This document shows, piece by piece, positions 1 through 9,809 of a DNA stretch of 64,000 nucleotides; position 1 is the first letter of the stretch; each line of letters begins with the position of its first letter. The translations under genes were made by a program, and so were the position numbers. Under the pieces are notes generated by a model. That model did no database searches, had not been told where the DNA came from, and worked only from the letters and a program-made list of their open reading frames with translations. Source of the DNA: Paraneptunicella aestuarii (GTDB lineage: Bacteria; Pseudomonadota; Gammaproteobacteria; Enterobacterales; Alteromonadaceae); contig NZ_CP074570.1 of the NCBI RefSeq assembly GCF_019900845.1, forward strand, positions 3,286,001 to 3,350,000, read 5' to 3'.

Positions 1-820
1 CAGAGCGATTCGATGCAAAGCCTTCCGGTGTTAACAAGTCTCGGTGCTCAGAGCCCTTTTGTGTCACCACACCAAAACCTTCGCCCACTTCCACACCTTT
101 AACCGCATTGATGCCCATCATGGCATGAGCCAAATCCGCATCCAAACGATCAAAAACCGGCTCTCCCAAGCCTACCGGTACACCTGTTGCCACAACAGTG
201 ACCTTGGCACCAATAGAATCCCCTTCTTTTTTCAGGTCGCGCATGTACTCGTCCAAAGCTTCCAGCTTCGATGCATCCGGGCAGAAAAAGGCATTGTCGT
301 TAATGATGGACTTATCCACCGATTCCATCTTGATTGGCCCAAGCTGAGACACATAACCAAAAATTTCAATACCACACACAGTACGCAGGTATTTCTTGGC
401 TATCGCACCAGCGGCAACGCGCACCGCAGTTTCACGAGCCGATGCTCGACCACCACCACGATAATCGCGAGCGCCGTACTTATGCATGTAAGTGTAATCC
501 GCATGGCTAGGACGAAATACATCTTTAATTTTGGAATAATCTTTGGAGCGCTGATCGGTATTTTGAATCAATAACCCGATAGGCGTACCCGTGGTTTTAC
601 CCTCAAACACACCAGACAGGATCTGCACTGCATCATCTTCTCTACGTGCGGTTGTATAACGCGAAGTACCCGGCTTACGACGATCCAGGTCAACCTGAAG
701 GTCTTCTTCTGTAATTTCAAGGCCGGGAGGACAACCGTCAACAACACCACCAATGGCGAGCCCATGACTTTCCCCAAAACTGGTTAAAGTAAACAATTTG
801 CCAAAGGTATTTCCAGACAT
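1..820 (-). CDS. aroC: chorismate synthase (partial, 3' end outside window)
   Basis: Catalyses the last step of the shikimate pathway, EPSP to chorismate, with reduced FMN. About 273 N-terminal residues are present. They begin [20 protein letters not shown], include the family's GVVDGCPPG stretch, the [15 protein letters not shown] loop, the [14 protein letters not shown] motif and the [10 protein letters not shown] basic loop that binds substrate and flavin. The frame is open to the left window edge, so the C-terminal quarter is missing only because of the window cut. The start is the ATG at 818-820. It lies 45 bp downstream of prmB on the same strand, the usual gammaproteobacterial arrangement, so the two are probably co-transcribed. 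Confidence 0.96.
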   Translation of the reverse strand, partial: MSGNTFGKLFTLTSFGESHGLAIGGVVDGCPPGLEITEEDLQVDLDRRKPGTSRYTTARREDDAVQILSGVFEGKTTGTPIGLLIQNTDQRSKDYSKIKDVFRPSHADYTYMHKYGARDYRGGGRASARETAVRVAAGAIAKKYLRTVCGIEIFGYVSQLGPIKMESVDKSIINDNAFFCPDASKLEALDEYMRDLKKEGDSIGAKVTVVATGVPVGLGEPVFDRLDADLAHAMMGINAVKGVEVGEGFGVVTQKGSEHRDLLTPEGFASNRS

Positions 821-865
821 CTATTCCACCCCGTATTAATCAAAAAAATTCAAATAAAACAAAAA

Positions 866-1786
866 CTACTCATTGCCTGCGAAGTATTCTGCCAGCGCTT
901 CTTTTTGCACCGCGAATACTCCGTCACCGCCATGTTCGAATGTGATCCAGGTCAGAGGTAAATCAGCATATTGCTCATTCATATGCACCAAACTGTTACC
1001 CACTTCTACAATCAACCAGCCGCCATCATTCAAGTGGTCGGGAGCATCACGCAAAATGGTATGCACAATGTCCAAACCGTCTTCACCGGCTGCCAAGCCA
1101 ATCACGGGCTCAACATGGAATTCTTCCGGCATATCGGCAATGTCTTCGGCATCGACATAAGGCGGATTGGTCACAATCAGATCATACTTTTGCCCAGCCA
1201 GGCCGGAATACACATCAGAATGCAGAGGAAATACCCTGTCCTGCAATTGATGCTCTTCAATGTTGATGCTGGCAACGTCCAATGCGTCGTAACTAATATC
1301 TGCCGCATCCACTTGCGCCTCGGGGAACTCATAGGCACAAGCAATCGCAATACAGGCACTGCCAGTACATAAATCAAGAATATAACCGGGCTCTTCAGTA
1401 AGAAAACCAGCAAACCTGTTTTGAATCAGTTCAGCAATAGGAGAACGAGGAACCAAAACACGTTCATCAACGTAAAAAGGCAAGCCACAGAACCAGGCCT
1501 GGTTAGTGAGATAAGCCGCAGGAACGCGCTCATCGATACGACGTTGGATAAGTTCCAGCACTTGACGCTTTTCACTGGTGGTCAAGCGAGACTGATACAA
1601 CTGCAAATCGATTTGCTGTGGTAAATGCAATACTTGCAACACCATGCTAATGACTTCATCCCAGGCATTGTCAGTGCCATGCCCGAAATATAAACCGGCT
1701 TGATTAAAGCGGCTTACACTCCAGCGAACCACATCCAAAATGGTTTCCAGTTCCTGTACAGCTTCGTTAATATCCGTGTTTTCCAA
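866..1786 (-). CDS. prmB: 50S ribosomal protein L3 glutamine methyltransferase PrmB
   Basis: SAM-dependent methyltransferase that N5-methylates a glutamine of ribosomal protein L3. The 306 residues carry the class I MTase SAM loop (LDLCTGSACIAIA) in the middle and the diagnostic glutamine-MTase motif NPPYVD that holds the target amide. The N-terminal helical domain is of PrmB rather than PrmC type. The start is a TTG (+ strand CAA at 1784-1786), supported by an AGAGGT ribosome-binding site six bases upstream. It precedes aroC on the same strand and is divergent from smrB, a conserved neighbourhood that supports PrmB over the release-factor enzyme PrmC. Confidence 0.95.
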   Translation of the reverse strand: MENTDINEAVQELETILDVVRWSVSRFNQAGLYFGHGTDNAWDEVISMVLQVLHLPQQIDLQLYQSRLTTSEKRQVLELIQRRIDERVPAAYLTNQAWFCGLPFYVDERVLVPRSPIAELIQNRFAGFLTEEPGYILDLCTGSACIAIACAYEFPEAQVDAADISYDALDVASINIEEHQLQDRVFPLHSDVYSGLAGQKYDLIVTNPPYVDAEDIADMPEEFHVEPVIGLAAGEDGLDIVHTILRDAPDHLNDGGWLIVEVGNSLVHMNEQYADLPLTWITFEHGGDGVFAVQKEALAEYFAGNE

Positions 1787-2007
1787 CCTGTTACCTCTTT
1801 AAGTTCGGTCTATGTGTTTCGGTACTTTTCAGTTGTACCTGATATCTTTTTAACTGACTTGTCGCGCAAATTAACAGGCCGCTTTCATTGCATAGCTATT
1901 TCTCGTTGCGCAGCCTATACAAGATATGAATAATGCCAGTTCCAACACTCATATTTACAGCCTAAACAACATTCATTATAGGCTTGACACATCAGGTATT
2001 TTGCTTA

Positions 2008-2595
2008 ATGACTCAGAAAAAGCTGACTCAGCATAAAACACCCAATGACGAAGACAGCTTACTGTTTCGAGAAGCTGTTTCTGGCGTTAAGGTGTTGGAG
2101 CAAGACAAAATACCGCTTGAACTCGCTCGCAGCAAGCAAAAAGCCGAGATAAGACGAAAAAATCTGCGACAGGGAAACTACGCAGATGACAACATCCGAA
2201 AACAAGCGGCAGCAGCGTTTCAATTTTCAGATGGTTATCAGGCGCATTTTCCCGAAAAAGGCCCAATGAAATGGGTGAAACCGGGTGCCGACAGCGCAGA
2301 AATAAAGCGTTTGCGCCGTGGCGAATATCCACCTGAATTGTTTTTGGATCTACACGGATACAATCGTCAAAACGCCAAGTTAGAGATTGCCGCGCTGTTG
2401 CAAGTGGCAGAAAAACGTCACATTCATTGTATTTGCATTGTTCACGGCATTGGTAGCAAGGTGCTAAAGCTGGCTATTCCAAGCTGGCTGGTACAGCATC
2501 CACTGGTTTTAGGTTTTCACAATGCACCACTGGAATACGGCGGCGACGGCGCTTTGCTGGTTCTACTGGATTGTATGGAAGAGGGAAAGTATTAG
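2008..2595 (+). CDS. smrB: Smr-domain endonuclease SmrB (ribosome rescue)
   Basis: SmrB family proteins cleave mRNA at collided ribosomes. The 195-residue product has the family's N-terminal DEDSLLFREAVSGVK segment and a C-terminal Smr domain with LDLHGYN and the HGIGSKVLK loop. The frame is open upstream to a TTG at 1984, but the ATG at 2008 matches the usual length better; no strong ribosome-binding site precedes either. It is divergent from prmB, as in many gammaproteobacteria. Function is inferred from the family. Confidence 0.9.
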   Translation: MTQKKLTQHKTPNDEDSLLFREAVSGVKVLEQDKIPLELARSKQKAEIRRKNLRQGNYADDNIRKQAAAAFQFSDGYQAHFPEKGPMKWVKPGADSAEIKRLRRGEYPPELFLDLHGYNRQNAKLEIAALLQVAEKRHIHCICIVHGIGSKVLKLAIPSWLVQHPLVLGFHNAPLEYGGDGALLVLLDCMEEGKY

Positions 2596-2654
2596 CTTAG
2601 TTCTCCAAAACTCTCAAATCTGAGCTCTTAAGCCAAAGCTCTTAAACCAAAAAC

Positions 2655-3302
2655 CTAACCAAACATCAAACGCCACAACCAGCTGCTGTCGAGATCATCT
2701 TTACATCCCTTCAATTGCTTACTGTAGGTAGCGGAGCGGTCTTTTACTCGTTTAGCCACTTTCTTCAACCAGGCTTTTTTGTTATAGGTTCGACGTTTAT
2801 ATCCACCCCAGCCTTCGTGATAATTCAAATACTGTGCGTAAGCATCCCACTTGGATACCCCATTAATCTTGTAGGTTTTACTGATAAACCAACCCATAAA
2901 ATCAATGGCATCATCAAAATCGTCACGATCTGCGCCAGAGTTGCCGGTTTCACGAATATAATCATCCCAGGTTGGGGTTTTCGCTTGTGAATAACCATAA
3001 GCGGAGCTCACACGCCCCCACGGGATCAGGCCAAATAGAATATAGTCACGTGGCGGCAAGGCATCATCACGAAACGAGCTTTCCTGATACATCATTGCCA
3101 TAGGAACATGAATGGGCACGCCCCACTTTTCGTTCATATCGACAGCGGCGTCATACCAATCACGTTTTTCCTGGAAGATCTCACAAAGGTTATGTGCATT
3201 TTGAGGTGGAGAGGTCGCGCATGAAGTCAGCACGAAAAGGCTAACTATTGGAAAAGCCACAACTTTTAATTTTTTTAAAATTTTTTGGAACTTTCGGCCC
3301 AT
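2655..3302 (-). CDS. lipoprotein with SLT (lytic transglycosylase-like) domain
   Basis: 215 residues. A basic N-terminus is followed by a hydrophobic stretch ending in the lipobox LTSC, so the mature protein is expected to be lipidated and held in the envelope. The rest resembles a short SLT/lysozyme-like domain. MYQESSF holds a candidate catalytic glutamate, followed by an AYGYSQ segment typical of the GYSQ/GLMQ motif and a late YLNYHEG motif. Such enzymes cleave peptidoglycan glycan strands. A TTG six bases upstream (3306-3308) is in frame, but the ATG at 3300-3302 is the better start. No operon partner: gshA lies 160 bp upstream on the same strand with a palindrome between. Confidence 0.8.
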   Translation of the reverse strand: MGRKFQKILKKLKVVAFPIVSLFVLTSCATSPPQNAHNLCEIFQEKRDWYDAAVDMNEKWGVPIHVPMAMMYQESSFRDDALPPRDYILFGLIPWGRVSSAYGYSQAKTPTWDDYIRETGNSGADRDDFDDAIDFMGWFISKTYKINGVSKWDAYAQYLNYHEGWGGYKRRTYNKKAWLKKVAKRVKDRSATYSKQLKGCKDDLDSSWLWRLMFG

Positions 3303-3358
3303 AACCAACGTCTTATGATCGTGTGTTCTATTTATTGTGTTTTCCCTGGAAGTGACTT

Positions 3359-3390
3359 ATGCCTGGCGTGTGTGCCAGGCATTTTTTTAT
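3359..3390 (+). terminator. terminator-like hairpin with T run
   Basis: Stem ATGCCTGGC / GCCAGGCAT around a six-base loop, followed by seven Ts on the + strand. It lies between two minus-strand genes (gshA and the SLT lipoprotein), so the T run is on the strand with no annotated gene. It may end an unannotated plus-strand transcript or be a bidirectional block. Confidence 0.6.
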
Positions 3391-3463
3391 CTACAACCTG
3401 AGTCGTTAACCTTTATACCCGTTTACCAAGCAAAAGACTACCTGCAACAAGGGGGCTGGATGA

Positions 3464-5056
3464 CTAAACCCCAAACTGCCGTTTCATAAATTCATCAAAA
3501 CTGACCTTATCCTCAGCTTCAATTTGGCGCTGTAAACGCCACGACAATGCAGCTTGCTGAATAAAAAACTCTTCGTCATAAATCTGATAATTGGTATCAA
3601 AAAAGTGCTGTCGATATTGTTCAGCCAACTGAATAGCAAAGTCGCCATTATCCACTTCTTTACCGTGATCCATTAGCTCATTCATTAAACGACCAGACAC
3701 TGTCATAGACGGGTCATCAATAGCCTTTCTTTCATGAGCCAAAGCAGCTGAATATTCATTGGTGTTATTGGCTTTGTCCAATAATTCCGCCACTTCAACC
3801 ATTTCATCCAAAATCTTGCCGCCCCATTCAGGCAACGTAATAGATTGACCATCACGATTTAATTTCAGAGCCGGATTACGTCCTTCCACCACAACCTTAC
3901 TCATGTTCTGACCAGCTTGAGCGAAACTATCCATATCAAACTGAGGGCTTGGCTTAACCAAACAGTACAGTAAGAACACATCTAAAAAGCGCATTTGTTC
4001 CAGAGTGATACCAACGGGAGAAAACGGGTTCACATCCAGCACCCTTACCTCGACGTAGCTCACGCCACGATCCGCAAGCGCATCAGTAGGTCTTTCCAGA
4101 CTAATGGTGGGTTGTTTGGGGCGTATCGGTGCGTACAATTCGTTTTCAATCTGCAAAATATTGCTATTCAACTGCTGATATTCACCATTTTGCTTACCTG
4201 CAAATTTTGTGTAGTGAGGTGAAGGCGTTTTTGTCGCCTTACGCAACAAATCAACATAAGTATCAATATGGTTATAACAGATCTGCAATCCTGATTGTGC
4301 GTCGTTGGTATAACCCAAATCGCTCATACGCAATGACGTTGCATAAGGAAGGAACAAAGTTCGCTTACCCATTTTCTGAAACTCAAGATTGGTCTTCTTG
4401 TTACCCAAAAAACATGCGCACATTGTGGGCGATGCGCCATACAGATACGGCAACAACCAACAATAACGACGGTAATTTCTTAAAATTGAAAAATAGGCCG
4501 CAGAAGTGGAGGCTTTTGTTGCAGCTTCACCTTTCACTTTGGGCAGGTATTCTTGCCAGAAATCGGCAGGCAATGAGAAATTAAAGTGAATACCCGATAT
4601 AGTCTGCATCATACTGCCATATCGGTTTTTCAGCCCTTTGCGATAAAGGGTTTTCATTCTGCCAACGTTAGACTCACCATAGTAAGCCAGCTGGATATCA
4701 CTCTCATCTCGAATGTAACATGGCATACTCATAGGCCATAAGCGCTCAATGCCAATATGCTGCATGGTGAACTTATGAGTATCGGACAACTGCGCCAATG
4801 TGGTACGAGAGTTTTGCTCTGGAGGGGTAATGAACTCCAACAAAGATTCTGCAAAATCCGTTGTAATAAAACGATGAGTTAACGATGAACCCAATTCTCG
4901 ATAATGCCCTGTTTGTGCCAGGCTACCATCTGGATTAATTCTTAGAGACTCCCTCTCAACACCGTGTTGAATACCGCTTAAAGTTGAAAGTAAATCAGTC
5001 TGTTTGAGTAGACTTAACCTTTCGCTGAACTGCTGACTAGTGTGTTGCAAAGTCAA
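3464..5056 (-). CDS. gshA: glutamate-cysteine ligase
   Basis: ATP-dependent first step of glutathione synthesis, joining glutamate and cysteine. Length 530 residues, typical of the E. coli-type (family 1) enzyme. Recognisable blocks include GVERESLRINPDGS near the N-terminus, TDFAESLLEFITPP, the RNYRRYCWLLPYLYGASP block and YVEVRVLDVNPFSP. No ATG is available near the start: the frame opens with TTG at 5054-5056, and a second TTG at 5048-5050 has better spacing (six bases) from the upstream AGGA, so the true start may be two codons in. E. coli gshA also uses UUG. Glutathione made here is the cofactor for the adhC-frmB formaldehyde pathway later in the window. Confidence 0.96.
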   Translation of the reverse strand: MTLQHTSQQFSERLSLLKQTDLLSTLSGIQHGVERESLRINPDGSLAQTGHYRELGSSLTHRFITTDFAESLLEFITPPEQNSRTTLAQLSDTHKFTMQHIGIERLWPMSMPCYIRDESDIQLAYYGESNVGRMKTLYRKGLKNRYGSMMQTISGIHFNFSLPADFWQEYLPKVKGEAATKASTSAAYFSILRNYRRYCWLLPYLYGASPTMCACFLGNKKTNLEFQKMGKRTLFLPYATSLRMSDLGYTNDAQSGLQICYNHIDTYVDLLRKATKTPSPHYTKFAGKQNGEYQQLNSNILQIENELYAPIRPKQPTISLERPTDALADRGVSYVEVRVLDVNPFSPVGITLEQMRFLDVFLLYCLVKPSPQFDMDSFAQAGQNMSKVVVEGRNPALKLNRDGQSITLPEWGGKILDEMVEVAELLDKANNTNEYSAALAHERKAIDDPSMTVSGRLMNELMDHGKEVDNGDFAIQLAEQYRQHFFDTNYQIYDEEFFIQQAALSWRLQRQIEAEDKVSFDEFMKRQFGV

Positions 5057-5256
5057 TCCTATTTTTTTGTGAGCCTGAATCCGGACATGCCTTAAAGCAG
5101 ACTATGATTTTGCCTTGATTATGGGGTGCCTTGATTTAAATTCAAGCATTGTATGATGCATTTCTTTTACCAAATGTTTTCAAAGCTTAAACCTTTAACA
5201 AGGCCCCTGTATTTATGAGGCTTCCATAACCAACATCAATAAACTATAGATGAAAA

Positions 5257-8151
5257 CTACTCTACTACGCTCAACAGCTCAATGTGTCGATTCAGTTTTT
5301 TAGCAATGTCCTGTAACTGAGGCTGCAATAAACTCACATCCCCTACAACCATAATTTGCATTGTTGCTGAATCCAGATGAGTTTTCGCTAACTGGTTTAT
5401 TTCATCCAGCGAGATGCTATTGATGATGTCATTTTGCTCGGCGACATAATCAGGTGTCAGGGAATAAGCGTTCAACTGCAATAAGAAACCGGCCTTATTG
5501 GCTGGCGTCTCATAGCTCAGCGCATCGCCCATGGTGTAAGCACTGCGCATAAAAGCGAGTTCTTCAGCGGTCATACCCTGCTCATGGAAACGGTCTATTT
5601 CAAACAACAATTCAGTTAAGGCATCCGCTGAATTTTCATGCTTCATAGCCCCGCCCGCTCTAAAATAACCCAGCGTTTTGCCCCCCAGGAATGTGCTGCC
5701 AGCACCGTAGGTATAGCCTTTGTCTTCGCGCAAATTCAGATTAATTCGGCTATTGAAGCTTCCGCCTAATGGAAAATTCATCAACTTGCTGCGGAACTGC
5801 TCTCCGGTTGCGTCATAAGGTAAAAACGACTTGAACACTCTCACAACCGACTGCGCAGCACCCGGTTTATTGATCAGATAAATTTTACTGTTATCAGGCT
5901 GGGGGAAATCGCTATAGGGTGGAATGTCATAAGCGGCTCCCTGCCACTTTTGAAGAAAGTCTAATTTTGACAACACTTCCTGTTGCTCAACATCACCCAC
6001 CACAACCAGGCTCGCCATATGAGGGGAATAATAGCGTTGATAAAAGTCTTTAACATCGTCCAATGAGATCTTGGCAAGTGTATTCAAGGTACCGTCATCG
6101 GGCAGCCCCATTCGATTACCAGCACCATATAACAACTGACTCATCGCCCTTTCCGCAAGAACATTAGCCTGCTTCATGGATTGCTGTTTATTTTGCAGGT
6201 TACGTAACATCAGGCGTTGGAAATCCTGTTGTTTGAAGGCAGGGTTAAACAGCTTTTCCTGCAATAATTGCAGCGTTTTATCCAGATTTTTGGTTAATGA
6301 AGACACTTGCACGCGAGTATTACGACCACCAGAGCTAAAACTGATACTACTGCCAATCAACGCCAGCTCATTCGCCATTTGTTCATTGCTGTAGTTCACC
6401 GTGGCTTCTTCCATCATTTGTGCAGTGACATCAGACAATCCCGCTTTTTCATAAGGATCCAGTAATGGGCCACCTTCCATATTCAAGGTTAGCGAGACAG
6501 TAGGCGTTTCACTGGTTTGATGCCCTAACACCTTAACGCCATTTTCCCATTGTACCTGCCAGAAATCAGGGACATGAACGACAGGGGCTTTGCCTGCGGG
6601 CGGCATTTTAGAACGGTCAAAATCATCCGGTGCGTTAGTTCGCGCAACAAAATCTTTGTTGGCGTTAACGTCAAACTGTCGTTGTGGGAATGTATAGTTG
6701 GCTTTCGCCGCAGCCAATTGTTCCTGCCCTCTGGGAACCACACTTAATACCACGGCAGGTTTATCCTTGATATATCGCTTATACACCCGCATGACATCTT
6801 CAACACTGACCGCACGATAGCGCTCCAAATCATCCTGCACCATGTCAGGTGAATCGCTCATATATTGGTTATAAGCAAGCGTAGAGACCTTACCAGAAAC
6901 ACTTTGCAATGCGTAAATCGTCATAGATTCAATATGGGCTTTAGTACGCTGAATATCCTCTTCCGTCACACCTCGTTGCTCAAATTCCACCAGCGTTCCA
7001 CGGATACGTTTCTCAATCTCAGCCAACCCTATCTGTTTTTGTGGGTTAACCAAAGCTGCCAGTTCAAACTGACAAGCCAGTTCACGACATGGATGATTGA
7101 CCAAGGCTTGAATCGCCATGCCATCCTTAACCATATTTTTATAAAACAGCGAGGTTTTACCACCACCCAAAATATCGGAGAGCACATCTAATGGTGCTTC
7201 ATCTTCATGACGAATATGTACTGTTGGGAAAGTCACTTGTAGCAAAGGCAAGTGAACATCGTCAGGTAACGTGATATAGCGGTTTTCCGGCAAATCTACT
7301 AACGTTTTATCCAGTTTCGGTATGTCCGTTCCCTTGGAAATAGAACCAAAATATTTCTTCACCCAATCAAGCGTTTGTTGAGTATCGATATCTCCACCTA
7401 TAGTCAACACCGCATTATTGGGCCCATACCAGCGCTGGAAAAACTGTTTTAGATCATTCACATTGACTCGATCCAAATCTTCTACGTAGCCAATAACTGG
7501 CCACGAATAGGGATGATTAGCGGGATACAGAGCCTCCGAGACTTTCTCATCCAACAAACCATAAGGCTGATTATCAATCCTCTGGGCTCGCTCGTTTTTC
7601 ACCGTTTCGCGCTGAACTTCAAATTTTTCCTGAGTAACAGCACCGAGCAAATAGCCCATTCGGTCAGCTTCTAGCCAGAGCACTTTCTCTAGCTGGTTTG
7701 ATGGAACTGTTTGGTAGTAGTTAGTACGATCATTAGTCGTCGTACCATTCATGGAACCACCCGCTTCAGTAATAATATTGAAGTGCTGTTCATCAGCCAC
7801 ATTCTCAGAGCCCTGAAACATCATATGTTCAAAGAAATGAGCAAAGCCTGATTTCCCCGGCTCTTCACGGGCAGAGCCAACATGGTAGGTCACATCGACA
7901 TGAACCAAAGGATCACTGTCATCCTTATGCAAAATCACTGTCAGACCATTGTCCAGGCGATAACGCTCATAAGGGATACCGACTTCGCCAGCTCTGGGTT
8001 GATGAATATCAACCAATTGCACGCCATCAGGAAGAGAACGGTTAACATTGGCCTGATAATCAGGACTTTGACAAGAAAAAAGTAATGGCAGCGCAATCAA
8101 AGCACCAACAAGCGGACGAGGAAGGGAAACTTTCACTATATTCATGCCCAT
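5257..8151 (-). CDS. M16 family zinc metalloprotease, lipoprotein
   Basis: 964 residues arranged as two M16 halves. The N-terminal half carries the inverted zinc motif HFFEH (residues about 105-109) with the downstream glutamate region NERAQRIDNQPYG; the C-terminal half is of the inactive M16_C type (SFNSRINLNLREDKGYTYGAGS). A signal peptide with lipobox LFSC (Cys about 27) suggests an envelope lipoprotein, as in other periplasmic or outer-membrane pitrilysin-like proteases. Two close in-frame ATGs (8149-8151 and 8143-8145) are possible starts; neither has a clear ribosome-binding site. It is monocistronic, with gshA downstream on the same strand after 200 bp. The substrate is unknown. Confidence 0.93.
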   Translation of the reverse strand: MGMNIVKVSLPRPLVGALIALPLLFSCQSPDYQANVNRSLPDGVQLVDIHQPRAGEVGIPYERYRLDNGLTVILHKDDSDPLVHVDVTYHVGSAREEPGKSGFAHFFEHMMFQGSENVADEQHFNIITEAGGSMNGTTTNDRTNYYQTVPSNQLEKVLWLEADRMGYLLGAVTQEKFEVQRETVKNERAQRIDNQPYGLLDEKVSEALYPANHPYSWPVIGYVEDLDRVNVNDLKQFFQRWYGPNNAVLTIGGDIDTQQTLDWVKKYFGSISKGTDIPKLDKTLVDLPENRYITLPDDVHLPLLQVTFPTVHIRHEDEAPLDVLSDILGGGKTSLFYKNMVKDGMAIQALVNHPCRELACQFELAALVNPQKQIGLAEIEKRIRGTLVEFEQRGVTEEDIQRTKAHIESMTIYALQSVSGKVSTLAYNQYMSDSPDMVQDDLERYRAVSVEDVMRVYKRYIKDKPAVVLSVVPRGQEQLAAAKANYTFPQRQFDVNANKDFVARTNAPDDFDRSKMPPAGKAPVVHVPDFWQVQWENGVKVLGHQTSETPTVSLTLNMEGGPLLDPYEKAGLSDVTAQMMEEATVNYSNEQMANELALIGSSISFSSGGRNTRVQVSSLTKNLDKTLQLLQEKLFNPAFKQQDFQRLMLRNLQNKQQSMKQANVLAERAMSQLLYGAGNRMGLPDDGTLNTLAKISLDDVKDFYQRYYSPHMASLVVVGDVEQQEVLSKLDFLQKWQGAAYDIPPYSDFPQPDNSKIYLINKPGAAQSVVRVFKSFLPYDATGEQFRSKLMNFPLGGSFNSRINLNLREDKGYTYGAGSTFLGGKTLGYFRAGGAMKHENSADALTELLFEIDRFHEQGMTAEELAFMRSAYTMGDALSYETPANKAGFLLQLNAYSLTPDYVAEQNDIINSISLDEINQLAKTHLDSATMQIMVVGDVSLLQPQLQDIAKKLNRHIELLSVVE

Positions 8152-8411
8152 TTATCTAATTGAGAAAGACTCACCTGATGCTCAGAAAGCGCTATCTGAC
8201 GAATTTACTTTCTGGTTAAACCAAGGATCGACTGGCGGTTTTAACACGAGAACAAACACAATGAAAAGTAGCAAAATGTAAATGAATACAACGACTCACA
8301 TTAACCTCTGGCTATTTTTACGCAAAGATGTGGATTATTGTCCATACTTAAAATGCTATGGTAAGCTGCAAGCGTTATTCATTTACCAGCATTCCGATAA
8401 GGGGCTTTATT

Positions 8412-8960
8412 TTGACAGATGACAATTCGCTCTTAAATCTGGAGTTTGGTCTCAGCCAGCTGAGTGGCAACAGAGACCTGTTATTCAAAATGTTCGACCG
8501 ATTCGCTCAGGATTACAGCTCAATTTCTGATGAACTGTCAGGGCTGATCACTAACGGGAATTACACAGAAATAAGACACAAAGTCCACACAATTAAAGGC
8601 GTCTCGGGCAATTTGGGATTAAATGCGCTGTACAATGTCAGTAAGGTATTTGAAGACGCAGCCAAAGCCTCAGATCCCGATATCATCCGTTTTCTGGAAC
8701 CCTTCAGTACAACCCTGAAAGATACCTTGCAAGCAATTGAAAACGCCAAAAATGGTGGTAACAGCGACTCTGGCAATAACAACGCAGGTAACGATGAAGG
8801 TATCGCTGAACTCAAACGCTTACTGGAACAAAATGAGTTTATCTCTGCCAACACGCTGAGCGAGTTATTAGCCAAAACCAGGTTAGATTCCGGGAAGAAA
8901 GATAAAATCAGTCAAGCTATTAACGATCTGGATTATCCAACCGCCCTCTCGTTATTGTAG
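8412..8960 (+). CDS. Hpt-domain phosphotransfer protein (orphan)
   Basis: 182 residues if translation starts at the TTG at 8412, which has an AAGGGG ribosome-binding site about eight bases upstream. An in-frame upstream ATG at 8358 lacks one. Residues 15-105 form a histidine-containing phosphotransfer four-helix bundle with the motif KVHTIKGVSGNLG, His about 59 being the likely phospho-acceptor. The C-terminal part is Gly/Asn/Ser-rich, then helical (LKRLLEQNEFISANTLSELLAK), the latter resembling segments found after Hpt domains of hybrid kinases. No kinase or receiver gene is adjacent, so its partner must be encoded elsewhere. Confidence 0.85.
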   Translation: MTDDNSLLNLEFGLSQLSGNRDLLFKMFDRFAQDYSSISDELSGLITNGNYTEIRHKVHTIKGVSGNLGLNALYNVSKVFEDAAKASDPDIIRFLEPFSTTLKDTLQAIENAKNGGNSDSGNNNAGNDEGIAELKRLLEQNEFISANTLSELLAKTRLDSGKKDKISQAINDLDYPTALSLL

Positions 8961-9009
8961 ACTTGCTCTGGATATCGCTTTTACCGTTAATCTTTAATTA
9001 AAATCAAAT

Positions 9010-9711
9010 ATGTCAATTCCCATTCCTGAAATTCAGGTGGTCTTTGATCACCCCGAATTTATCGTTATTAACAAACCCACTGGCATTAGCGTTCATCGTG
9101 AACCTCACCTTGATGAATCACAGCAGATGCCGAGCATTCTTGAGATTGTTCAACAACAGTTGAGCATACCTAACCTTTGGCTGGTTCATCGTCTGGACAA
9201 AGTCACTTCCGGTTTGCTCATATTAGCCAAAACTGAACAGGCGGCATCAGCCTTGTCACAGAAGTTTGCTCAGCGGGAAATACAAAAATACTATTTAGCC
9301 GTCAGTGACAAGAAACCCAAAAAGAAACAAGGCAGTATTATTGGTGACATGGAAAAAAGCAGAAATGGCCTGTGGAAGTTGTGTCATAGCAAACAATCCC
9401 CTGCCATCACTCGCTTTTTTAGCAAAGGATTGGGCGGTACTCGCCTGTTTATCCTGAAACTGGAAACAGGCAAAACCCATCAAATACGCGTCGCCCTAAA
9501 AAGTATAGGTAGCCCAATATTAGGCGATGTGGCTTATGCGGGTAGCCCATCAGACAGAACTTACCTGCACGCTTATATGCTGGCATTTAACTATCAGGAT
9601 GAAGACATCTCTATCATTCAAGCCCCCACTCAAGGGGAACACTTTCTGACCCCGGAGTTTGAAACTCAGCTTTCAGATTATGCTCAACCACAAGAACTAA
9701 ATTGGCCTTAG
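9010..9711 (+). CDS. RluA-family RNA pseudouridine synthase
   Basis: 233 residues of the RluA/RsuA-type pseudouridine synthase fold without an S4 domain. The catalytic motif is WLVHRLDKVTSGLLILAKT, where the Asp of HRLD is the nucleophile. Later motifs are KYYLAV, TGKTHQIRVALKSIGSPILGD and the C-terminal LHAY. Short single-domain members of this kind modify tRNA or rRNA; which uridine is targeted cannot be read from the sequence. The ATG at 9010 follows an AT-rich leader 50 bp after the Hpt gene. Confidence 0.9.
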   Translation: MSIPIPEIQVVFDHPEFIVINKPTGISVHREPHLDESQQMPSILEIVQQQLSIPNLWLVHRLDKVTSGLLILAKTEQAASALSQKFAQREIQKYYLAVSDKKPKKKQGSIIGDMEKSRNGLWKLCHSKQSPAITRFFSKGLGGTRLFILKLETGKTHQIRVALKSIGSPILGDVAYAGSPSDRTYLHAYMLAFNYQDEDISIIQAPTQGEHFLTPEFETQLSDYAQPQELNWP

Positions 9712-9809
9712 CCAGATGGGGCAAAGAATCATGAAAAGATCATTGGCAACACAGAGTAAGCGAGTATGATCACCCTATTCAGTCTCTCTCCCTGCTTGAT
9801 ATCATAACT

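Noticed and set aside
2655..3302. Possible phage lysozyme
   Set aside because: The lipobox and signal peptide and the absence of phage genes favour a chromosomal envelope lipoprotein.
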